Shown here: positions 1 to 5,106 of the stretch, in pieces
How the letters are laid out: each line of letters begins with the position of its first letter
Numbering within the stretch: position 1 is the first letter of the stretch
Assembly: GCA_017417085.1 (NCBI GenBank)
Contig: JAFPZV010000050.1
Span: forward strand, 1-9,724
Reading direction: 5' to 3'
Source: Deltaproteobacteria bacterium
GTDB taxonomy: Bacteria > Desulfobacterota > Desulfuromonadia > Desulfuromonadales > JAAYDE01
DNA length: 9,724 nucleotides
Program-made: the position numbers and the translations under genes
Notes under the pieces: generated by a model
Database searches by the model: none
Told to the model about the DNA's origin: nothing
Seen by the model: only the letters and a program-made list of their open reading frames with translations

Positions 1-21
1 AAATAAAAACAAAAAAAAAAC

Positions 22-48
22 ACGGCTCCAAAAGTGAGCCGTTTTTTT
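22..48. terminator. Bidirectional intrinsic terminator downstream of the dehydrogenase gene
   Basis: A perfect 7-bp stem (ACGGCTC at 22-28, GAGCCGT at 36-42) encloses a 7-base loop. A run of T follows on the plus strand (42-48) and a run of ten A precedes it (11-20). On the minus strand that A run becomes the U-tract, so the hairpin can end the minus-strand gene that stops at 107. It could equally end a plus-strand gene lying to the left of the window. Confidence 0.85.
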
Positions 49-106
49 GTTTTTCAGTTACGACAAGCCTCACGGGATGTCAGAACAACATCCTGACCAA
101 TTTTCC

Positions 107-976
107 TCAGCCCTTCTTGATAATCTTGGCCACTGCAGAAAAATCTTCCTCGCCCAAACCTTCCTCATAGGCCTTTTCATACACCTGCGTCACCACCTCC
201 GTCACCGGCAAGTGCAAATCGTTTTTGGCCGTAATCTCGCGAATATACCTGAGACTCCCGCAAATATACTTGAGCGCCAAATTGCGGTGATAGTCGCCGC
301 GCGCAATCGAATGACCTTTGGCATGAAACAGCGGCGAAGCCACGCCGCCAGTTTCCAGCACTTCCAAAATTTGTTCTATCTTGAAACCAAATTTTTCCCC
401 CAGGACAAAACCTTCCGCCAAGGCCCCAATAAGCTGGGCCTGCAGCATGTCTACAATAAACTTCATCTTGGTGGCATCGCCTATCTGCCCCACATGAATG
501 ATATGCAACCCAAAATGTGTGAGGATCTCGCGGCACAAGCTGACATAGTCCAATGGTCCTCCCACCAGGATGGTCAGCAGCCCGTTTACAGCCCGTTCCC
601 GGGAACCCCACACCGGAGCATCCAAAAACATGAAGTTGCGGCGTTCCGCTTCCTCGGCCAAATCCATTGTAACTTCCAGGGAATGGGAGCCCATGTCTAC
701 CAATAAAGTACCAGGATCCATATTCTCCAGAAGCCCGTCGGGACCAGGCAAAATCTTGCTCATCTCCTCATTTTCAGGCAAGATGATAATAACGAGATCT
801 TTTCCCCGGACCGCTTCCGCTGGAGTCTCCGCAATGCAAACATCCATATCCTTCAAGTCTTCGCTGCATTTTCCCTGAGCGTCATACACTGTCAGATCGT
901 AGCCACCTCGCGCCAGATTGATGGCCATGGGATCACCCATGGTACCAAGCCCCAAAAAACCGATATTTTTTTTCAT
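107..976 (-). CDS. Divergent beta-hydroxyacid dehydrogenase (3-hydroxyisobutyrate dehydrogenase / GLYR-like family)
   Basis: A 289-residue NAD(P)-dependent oxidoreductase of the 6-phosphogluconate/3-hydroxyisobutyrate dehydrogenase superfamily, whose members usually have about 290 residues. The N-terminal Rossmann domain opens with the dinucleotide motif GLGTMG (residues 9-14). The helical C-terminal domain carries the family's catalytic-lysine segment, GDATKMKFIVDM, around K172. The start at 976 is chosen because the family begins here and GGGGGAGGG lies 5 bases upstream (982-990); the same frame stays open to 1153 but that extension has no homology signal. Several normally conserved positions differ: the substrate loop reads APVWGS where the family has APVSGG/APVSGS, the Asn four residues after the catalytic Lys is Asp176, and the KD pair in the C-terminal domain is K236-Y237. 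Substrate cannot be assigned; glyoxylate/succinic semialdehyde reductase is the nearest known type, but these changes argue against simple transfer of that function. Transcribed away from the lipoprotein pair. Confidence 0.85.
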   Translation of the reverse strand: MKKNIGFLGLGTMGDPMAINLARGGYDLTVYDAQGKCSEDLKDMDVCIAETPAEAVRGKDLVIIILPENEEMSKILPGPDGLLENMDPGTLLVDMGSHSLEVTMDLAEEAERRNFMFLDAPVWGSRERAVNGLLTILVGGPLDYVSLCREILTHFGLHIIHVGQIGDATKMKFIVDMLQAQLIGALAEGFVLGEKFGFKIEQILEVLETGGVASPLFHAKGHSIARGDYHRNLALKYICGSLRYIREITAKNDLHLPVTEVVTQVYEKAYEEGLGEEDFSAVAKIIKKG

Positions 977-1037
977 GGATGCCCTCCCCCAACGCTTCTG
1001 AAGCGCTGCCGCATACAGAAAAGAAGCGGATAATCGA

Positions 1038-1069
1038 AGTATAAATTGGGTCATATTACCAGCGCTGGT
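1038..1069 (-). promoter_or_regulatory. Possible promoter and operator for the dehydrogenase gene
   Basis: On the minus strand TATACT (1038-1043) matches the sigma-70 -10 consensus at five of six positions. Seventeen bases upstream, where a -35 would sit, is the perfect palindrome ACCAGCGCTGGT (1058-1069) rather than a TTGACA-like box. This layout would suit an activator or repressor site. It is inference from a short motif and could be chance. Confidence 0.3.
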
Positions 1070-1194
1070 CCAGCAATTCAACTGGCAACGCACAAACCGG
1101 AAAAAACGATAATTTACGTTATCCATGCCCAACCGTTTTGGAAAAATGGGCAATTCATAACAAAAATGTTTGAATTTAATAAATATTTTTTAAC

Positions 1195-1223
1195 TTGACT
1201 TAACAAGGCATCTTTTATAGGTT
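1195..1223 (+). promoter_or_regulatory. Sigma-70-type promoter of the lipoprotein pair
   Basis: TTGACT (1195-1200) matches the -35 consensus at five of six positions. Downstream candidates for the -10 are TATAGG (1216-1221, spacer 15) or TAGGTT (1218-1223, spacer 17). The 35 bases upstream are almost entirely A and T, like an UP element. The leader to the first ATG would be about 50 bases. A strong -35, AT-rich upstream DNA and a near-perfect ribosome binding site suggest high expression. Confidence 0.55.
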
Positions 1224-1279
1224 GCCGCTAGTTTTGGAAAGTAGGTTCACATTGCCCAACAAAAAAGGAGGAAAGAAAA

Positions 1280-1516
1280 ATGTTCAAACGTTGTCTGGTC
1301 ACTCTGGTGCTTGCCCTGTTCGCGAGTATGTTGGTCACTGCCTGTGGCCAGGATTCTAAAGCTCCCAAGAAAGCTCCAGCTCCAGCCGTAAAGAAGGCCG
1401 AGGATGCTGCAAAGAAGGCCGAGGATGCTGCAAAGAAGGCTGAGGATGCCGCAAAGAAAGCCGAGAATACTGCCAAGAAGCCAACCCAGGGAATACCGCT
1501 TCCGGATAATTTTTAA
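1280..1516 (+). CDS. Small alanine/lysine-rich lipoprotein, copy 1
   Basis: A 78-residue predicted lipoprotein. A basic start (MFKR), a hydrophobic core and the lipobox VTAC put the lipidated cysteine at C22. Residue +2 is Gln, so by the E. coli rule it would go to the outer membrane. A short Pro/Ala/Lys linker (23-37) leads to four heptads of KKAEDAA type (38-65), the last degenerate (KKAENTA), then the tail KKPTQGIPLPDNF. Alanines three and four apart on one helix face with alternating Lys and Glu/Asp suggest an alanine-zipper coiled coil, as in small outer-membrane lipoproteins such as OprI or Lpp. Unlike Lpp it ends in Phe, so covalent attachment to peptidoglycan through a terminal Lys is not expected. 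AAGGAGG (1265-1271) lies 8 bases before the ATG. I do not recognise a named family and the function is unknown. Confidence 0.85.
   Translation: MFKRCLVTLVLALFASMLVTACGQDSKAPKKAPAPAVKKAEDAAKKAEDAAKKAEDAAKKAENTAKKPTQGIPLPDNF
1391..1474 (+). repeat. 21-bp in-frame tandem repeat, four units
   Basis: Four 21-base units encode KKAEDAA heptads. Units 1 and 2 are identical. Unit 3 differs by two silent changes (GCT/GCC swaps). Unit 4 is degenerate and encodes KKAENTA. Units of type 1 and type 3 recur exactly in copy 2 of the gene, so unit number has changed by slippage or unequal crossing over since the gene was duplicated. Confidence 0.9.
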
Positions 1517-1537
1517 TCCCCGGAGGGAAAGCTTTTC

Positions 1538-1571
1538 AGGGTTTCGGGAGACTTCCCGAAACCCTCTTTTT
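1538..1571 (+). terminator. Intrinsic terminator of lipoprotein copy 1
   Basis: A perfect 12-bp stem (AGGGTTTCGGGA at 1538-1549 with its complement at 1554-1565) has a GACT tetraloop and is followed by CTTTTT. It begins 22 bases after the stop codon. It would make the first gene a separate short transcript, with copy 2 depending on read-through or its own promoter. Confidence 0.9.
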
Positions 1572-1641
1572 GTTCACAGACACCATAGCCATTACGGCAA
1601 AAAGTAGATGTTTATCTCGCCCAACAAAAAAGGAGGAAAAA

Positions 1642-1986
1642 ATGTTCAAACGTTGTCTGGTTACTCTGGTGCTTGCCCTGTTCGCGAGTATGTTGGTCAC
1701 TGCCTGTGGCCAGGATTCTAAAGCTCCCAAGAAAGCTCCTGCTCCAGCCGTGAAGAAGGCCGAGGATGCTGCAAAGAAGGCTGAGGATGCCGCAGCCGCT
1801 ACAAAAGATGCTGCTGCCAGTGCTCAAGAGGCTGCAAAAGATGCTGCTGCCGCTGCTAAGGATGCCGCAACCGCTGCTAAAGACGCTGCAAAAGACGCCG
1901 CTGCCACTGCTAAAGACGCTGCCGGTGCTGCGAAAGAGGCTGCCAAAAAGCCCGTCCAGGGAATACCGCTTCCGGATAATTTTTAA
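1642..1986 (+). CDS. Small alanine/lysine-rich lipoprotein, copy 2
   Basis: A 114-residue paralogue of the preceding gene with the same first 51 residues: signal peptide, lipobox VTAC (C22), linker and two KKAEDAA heptads. From residue 52 it switches to alanine-rich KDAA-type repeats (KDAA, AAAKDAA, TAAKDAA, ATAKDAA, GAAKEAA) to about residue 101. It then returns to the shared tail ending GIPLPDNF. The middle is predicted to be one long, highly soluble alanine-rich helix; mixed 4- and 7-residue spacing gives 11-residue periods resembling LEA-type repeats, a resemblance only. The start at 1642 is set by AAGGAGG at 1630-1636 and by identity with copy 1; the frame is open back to 1570 without a ribosome binding site. 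I see no clear promoter between 1572 and 1629, so expression may come by read-through from 1195. Function unknown. Confidence 0.85.
   Translation: MFKRCLVTLVLALFASMLVTACGQDSKAPKKAPAPAVKKAEDAAKKAEDAAAATKDAAASAQEAAKDAAAAAKDAATAAKDAAKDAAATAKDAAGAAKEAAKKPVQGIPLPDNF
1753..1944 (+). repeat. Degenerate Ala-Lys-Asp coding repeat
   Basis: Residues 38-101 of copy 2. The first two 21-base units are exact matches to unit types found in copy 1. The remaining units are variants encoding xAAKDAA, mixed with KDAA-only units that shift the period from 7 to 11 residues. They are diverged in codons (GAT/GAC, GCT/GCC/GCA), so they look older than the KKAEDAA units. Confidence 0.8.
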
Positions 1987-2006
1987 TCCTTAGGTGGAAA
2001 ATTTTC

Positions 2007-2039
2007 AGGGCTTCGGGAAACTTCCCGAAGCCCTTTTTT
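2007..2039. terminator. Terminator of lipoprotein copy 2, shared with the convergent radical SAM gene
   Basis: A perfect 12-bp stem (AGGGCTTCGGGA at 2007-2018 with its complement at 2023-2034) and an AACT loop are followed by six T. It is the duplicate of the hairpin at 1538, with one base pair changed from T-A to C-G on both arms. The convergent radical SAM gene stops at 2038, 3 bases from the stem, so the hairpin may also end that transcript, though the T-run is weak in that direction. Confidence 0.9.
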
Positions 2040-3714
2040 ATCTACAGACCCCACAATGCTGACAAGCATCACGACAAGCAGGACTTATCTGCATCTGCAA
2101 TCCTTTTTCATGCTCTTTCCACAGATACTCCCGGTCTATTCCACAATCAATGACTTCCCAAGGAAAAACCTCATCCCGGTCCGCCCGACGACTGACGTAA
2201 AAAGCAGGATCCATTCCCTGTTCCCGGCACGTGTCCTTGAGACTCTGCCCCCTGCCCAACGCGGGGAGCAGACGAGCTACCGCCCTGTCGCCACGCGAAA
2301 GCAGTGCCTGAATTTCCGCACTGCGCAGTGATTCAAAAAAGATCTCGGTGCGTCCCAGAGGGGCGATCGCCGCCCGCAACCGTGCGTTTCTCGCCTTCAA
2401 AATTGCAAGCGGCATCATGCCTTCCCACTGAAACGGGGTGAAGGGCTTGGGAACAAAGGGATTAACCGAAAGCACCAGATTGCCCAAACACCCTTTTTTT
2501 TTCCCCTCCTCCATCCAGATAGCGTGGATTTTATAGGTAAGACGCACCATTTCCTCGATATCTTCGTCGGTTTCAGTGGGTAAACCGTTCAGAAAATAGA
2601 GTTTGAGATTGACGATGCCCGCGGCCATAGCCAGGACAATAGCCTTCTCGATCTGTTCCTCCGTAATCCCCTTGTTGATGACTGTCCGCAAACGCGCACT
2701 GCCCGCTTCCGGAGCCAAGGCCAGCGTGCGCTGTCCACTGGAGGCCAGACGTTGCACCAGTTCGGCCCCCAGACTGTCAATACGCACACTGGAGACGGAA
2801 AAATCACCCTTTCTCCTGTCGACTTCCGCAAACAGCTCCGGAAGCCGGGAATAATCGGAAATAGCCGCTCCTACCAGCCCAAAGCGGGAGCGAAACGGCC
2901 GCATGGCTTCAAGATCCTGCGCCAAAACTTCCGGTGCTCGCTCCCGTGGAGGGCGGTAAATATGCCCGGCGGCACAGAAACGGCAACCACGCCCGCAGCC
3001 ACGGGAAACCTCCACCAGGCCAAGATCGGCGAATTCACTGCCCTTGCAAAACAAAAACGAGCGACACGATGAACTGTTCAAATCACGCAGCCAACGACGG
3101 CGCGGCCGCACCATCCCAGGACGCAGCGCCTGAAAACCGCCGCCCTGCCCCCGTGCATCCGCCCAAAAACGGGGGACATAAAATCCTTCCATCCGCGCCA
3201 GCGTTTCCAACAAATGTTCGCGATCACCCTCTGTCAAAACCGCTTTGAGCAGCTCCGGCAGAAGCAGTTCACCATCGCCCAGGGCAAAGACGTCCATAAT
3301 ATCTGCCAACGGCTCCGGATTGAGAAAGGCGACGACTCCGCCACAAACCAGCAAAGGATGGCGGCTATCACGCTCTCGAGCCCATAATGGCAACCGCGCC
3401 AATTCAAACAGACGAGGCAAATTCAAATAATCGTTTTCAAAGGATATGGAAAAACAGATCAGATCGAAATCGGCAAGAGGCCGTCCTGATTCGCACGAAG
3501 CAAGCCGCGCCCTCTTCTCCCGGGGATCCGGCAGGAAAAAACGTTCGCAGAGCGTTTCCTCGCACTGGCTAAAAAAATGGTACACATATTGAAATCCCAG
3601 ATTGCTCATACCATGAAAGAAGGTATTGGGATAGACCAGCGCCACCGCCAGCCGCCCTCCCCAGGGCTTGACAACACCGCCTTCCTCGGCGCAACGGCGT
3701 TTTCTGCCAGACAT
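2038..3714 (-). CDS. Radical SAM protein with B12-binding-like N-terminus and C-terminal Cys cluster
   Basis: A 558-residue radical SAM enzyme. The N-terminal 150 residues resemble the B12-binding-like Rossmann domain of the TIGR03960-type family (VALVYPNTFFHGMSNLG near residue 24, ALGDGE near 144), but without the cobalt-ligating DxHxxG motif. The radical SAM domain carries CGRGCRFC with C240, C244 and C247, a CX3CX2C motif binding the SAM 4Fe-4S cluster. The extreme C-terminus has a second group, C547, C551, C554 and C557 (CX3CX2CX2C), probably an auxiliary iron-sulfur site. The reaction is unknown; radical SAM genes follow ftsZ in relatives such as Geobacter. I start at 3714 because GGAGG lies 8 bases upstream (3723-3727). 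An upstream in-frame ATG at 3756 has no ribosome binding site and abuts a TATAAT box, so it would lie before the transcript start. It is convergent with the lipoprotein pair. Confidence 0.85.
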   Translation of the reverse strand: MSGRKRRCAEEGGVVKPWGGRLAVALVYPNTFFHGMSNLGFQYVYHFFSQCEETLCERFFLPDPREKRARLASCESGRPLADFDLICFSISFENDYLNLPRLFELARLPLWARERDSRHPLLVCGGVVAFLNPEPLADIMDVFALGDGELLLPELLKAVLTEGDREHLLETLARMEGFYVPRFWADARGQGGGFQALRPGMVRPRRRWLRDLNSSSCRSFLFCKGSEFADLGLVEVSRGCGRGCRFCAAGHIYRPPRERAPEVLAQDLEAMRPFRSRFGLVGAAISDYSRLPELFAEVDRRKGDFSVSSVRIDSLGAELVQRLASSGQRTLALAPEAGSARLRTVINKGITEEQIEKAIVLAMAAGIVNLKLYFLNGLPTETDEDIEEMVRLTYKIHAIWMEEGKKKGCLGNLVLSVNPFVPKPFTPFQWEGMMPLAILKARNARLRAAIAPLGRTEIFFESLRSAEIQALLSRGDRAVARLLPALGRGQSLKDTCREQGMDPAFYVSRRADRDEVFPWEVIDCGIDREYLWKEHEKGLQMQISPACRDACQHCGVCR

Positions 3715-3758
3715 AGCGCTTTCCTCCAAAGCAAAAAGGGAAAACCTCTCTGACATCC

Positions 3759-3764
3759 ATTATA
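3759..3764 (-). promoter_or_regulatory. -10 element of the radical SAM gene
   Basis: A perfect TATAAT on the minus strand lies between the ftsZ terminator and the radical SAM start, placing transcription start near 3752 and leaving a leader of about 38 bases to the ATG at 3714. No convincing -35 is found at 16-18 bases (the sequence there is AT-rich), so an activator or AT-rich contacts may be needed. Confidence 0.5.
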
Positions 3765-3795
3765 AGAGGATGGGTAATTTCATTATTTACTGTAA

Positions 3796-3836
3796 TAAAA
3801 ACAGCCTGTTGAACAACAAGGTTTCAACAGGCTGTT
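3796..3836 (-). terminator. Intrinsic terminator after ftsZ
   Basis: A perfect 14-bp stem (3800-3813 with 3823-3836) has a 9-base loop and on the minus strand is followed by TTTTTAT. It begins 31 bases after the ftsZ stop codon and marks the probable end of the division gene transcript, separating it from the radical SAM gene. Confidence 0.85.
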
Positions 3837-3867
3837 TCATCACCCCTCAGAAACGTGCATCAAGCAC

Positions 3868-5064
3868 TCAATCTACCCGGCGACGCATAAAGGTCGGCAC
3901 ATCATATTCGTCCTCTTCCGTCAGCCGTACCGGCGCAAACGAGAGCTCCGGTTTCTTGCGGCGAATAAAGGTCGGTACATCCGGATCGCCTCCGGCCAAA
4001 TCCACAAGACGTTCCTTGCGCGCCCGCCCTTGCTGCTGTTCCACAGCCTGCCGCTCAAAGGAAGAGCCAAAACCGGTTGCGATGCAGGTTACCTTGATGG
4101 TATCGCCCAGATTTTCATCCAAAGCCACACCGATGATAACATTGGCATCCTCGTCCTCGTTTACCTTTTCGTGGATGATGCTGGAAATAGTCGAGAAATC
4201 TTCCATTGTCATATTGGAGGAACCGGAGATGTTAACCAGTACGCCTTTGGCTCCGGAAATGTCGATATCCTCAAGCAGGGGACTGCTAATGGCTTTATGG
4301 GCGGCCTCCTGGGCACGTTTCTCACCTTCTGCGATACCGATGCCCATCATCGCCATGCCGCGCTCGCTCATGATTGATTTAACATCGGCGAAGTCGGCGT
4401 TGATGAAACCGGGATTGGTGATCAAATCGGAAATGCCCTGTACCGCCTGCCGCAATACTTCATCGGAGGGGCGGAAAGCTTCCCGCAGTCCCATATTCTT
4501 GCCAGCCAGTCCCAACAACCGATCGTTGGGGATAACTATCAGTGAATCCACAACTTTTTTAAGCTCCGATACACCGCCTTCGGCCTGACGCATCCGCCGT
4601 TTGCCCTCATAGGTAAAAGGCTTGGTGACAACGCTGACCGTCAGCGCGCCGACTTCCTTGGCCACTTCGGCAATAACCGGCGCAGCGCCCGTACCGGTAC
4701 CACCGCCCAGGCCGGCAGCGATAAACACCATATCCGCCCCCTGCAGCAGTTGCACCATGCGTTCTTTATCTTCACAAGCCGCATTACGCCCAACTTCCGG
4801 ATTGGCGCCCGCGCCCAAACCACGCGTCAGCTTGTTGCCCAGCTGCACCTTGACGCTCGCCTTGCTGGTGCGCAAAGCCTGCGCGTCAGTATTGGCCGCA
4901 ATAAAATCGACGCCGGTCATGCCGGATTCTATCATCGTATTGATGGCGTTGCCTCCGCCCCCGCCGACACCTACCACCTTGATAACATGCAGCCGTTCTT
5001 TGGTGCTGTTCTCGAAAAGATTCTGTCCTCCAGCCTCCAAATTTCTGTCCTCAGTCTCGTCCAT
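3868..5064 (-). CDS. ftsZ: Cell division GTPase FtsZ
   Basis: The bacterial tubulin homologue that polymerises into the Z-ring at midcell. With the ATG at 5064 it has 398 residues. Visible motifs are the glycine-rich nucleotide loop (GVGGGGGN, about 32-39), the tubulin signature GGGTGTG (120-126) and the T7 synergy-loop residues N222, D224 and D227 that complete the GTPase site of the next subunit. After the globular core there is only a short linker, then DVPTFIRR (362-369) and, 26 residues later, DVPTFMRR (388-395) just before the end. The second is the usual C-terminal peptide that binds FtsA and other partners; the first looks like a duplicate. The start is uncertain: GGGGGAGG lies only 2 bases before the ATG at 5064, and an in-frame TTG at 5085 would add 7 residues but has no well-placed ribosome binding site. 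It lies 42 bases after ftsA and is the last gene of the cluster. Confidence 0.97.
   Translation of the reverse strand: MDETEDRNLEAGGQNLFENSTKERLHVIKVVGVGGGGGNAINTMIESGMTGVDFIAANTDAQALRTSKASVKVQLGNKLTRGLGAGANPEVGRNAACEDKERMVQLLQGADMVFIAAGLGGGTGTGAAPVIAEVAKEVGALTVSVVTKPFTYEGKRRMRQAEGGVSELKKVVDSLIVIPNDRLLGLAGKNMGLREAFRPSDEVLRQAVQGISDLITNPGFINADFADVKSIMSERGMAMMGIGIAEGEKRAQEAAHKAISSPLLEDIDISGAKGVLVNISGSSNMTMEDFSTISSIIHEKVNEDEDANVIIGVALDENLGDTIKVTCIATGFGSSFERQAVEQQQGRARKERLVDLAGGDPDVPTFIRRKKPELSFAPVRLTEEDEYDVPTFMRRRVD
3880..3981 (-). repeat. Duplicated 24-bp segment encoding the FtsZ C-terminal peptide
   Basis: Segments 3958-3981 and 3880-3903 both encode DVPTF[I/M]RR and match at 21 of 24 bases, including identical codons for Asp, Pro, Thr and Phe. 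They are offset by 78 bases (26 codons). The flanking residues are dissimilar, so the repeat is confined to the motif. Confidence 0.8.
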
Positions 5065-5106
5065 TTCCTCCCCCCGCTTTGACAAATATTGTGGTCGCCC
5101 TACCTA

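Larger units (their letters stand above)
977..1279. other. 303-base divergent intergenic region
   Basis: This gap separates the minus-strand dehydrogenase from the plus-strand lipoprotein pair. The right part (about 1160-1195) is very AT-rich and leads into a promoter for the lipoproteins. The left part holds two perfect palindromes (993-1005 and 1058-1069) and a weak minus-strand -10 candidate. Minus-strand sequence up to 1153 is an open extension of the dehydrogenase frame, but it lacks a ribosome binding site and family similarity, so I treat it as non-coding. Confidence 0.6.
1254..2039 (+). repeat. Tandem duplication: lipoprotein gene with ribosome binding site and terminator, two copies
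   Basis: Copy 1 runs from about 1254 to 1571 and copy 2 from about 1619 to 2039. Both start with GCCCAAC, an A-run and AGGAGG, and both end in a 12-bp-stem terminator. The first 111 coding bases differ at only three sites, all silent third positions (Val, Pro and Val codons). The last 33 bases through the stop codon are identical. Only the repetitive middle has diverged. The unit that was duplicated therefore included ribosome binding site, gene and terminator, but not the promoter at 1195. Confidence 0.9.

Noticed and set aside
75..97. Small alternative hairpins just after the dehydrogenase stop
   Set aside because: Stems of 5-6 bp without a U-tract, and the strong terminator at 22-48 already explains transcript ending.
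925..942. Inverted repeat CCATGGG/CCCATGG near the dehydrogenase start
   Set aside because: It arises from codons of the GTMGDPMA segment of the Rossmann motif; no other sign of regulation.
977..1153. 59-residue N-terminal extension of the dehydrogenase frame
   Set aside because: The Rossmann motif must lie near the start, a strong ribosome binding site sits before the ATG at 976, and the extension has no family similarity.
1573..1629. Separate promoter for lipoprotein copy 2
   Set aside because: No pair of -35 and -10 boxes with acceptable spacing was found; the best match (TTGTTC with TACGGC) is too poor to report.
2362..2371. GGCGATCGCC palindrome, containing a HIP1-like octamer
   Set aside because: I noticed only this occurrence, inside coding sequence of the radical SAM gene; no evidence of a dispersed repeat.
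3668..4588. 306-codon plus-strand frame opposite ftsZ and the start of the radical SAM gene
   Set aside because: It crosses the ftsZ terminator and the radical SAM promoter, is Ser/Arg rich with no motif, and is antisense to two well-supported genes.
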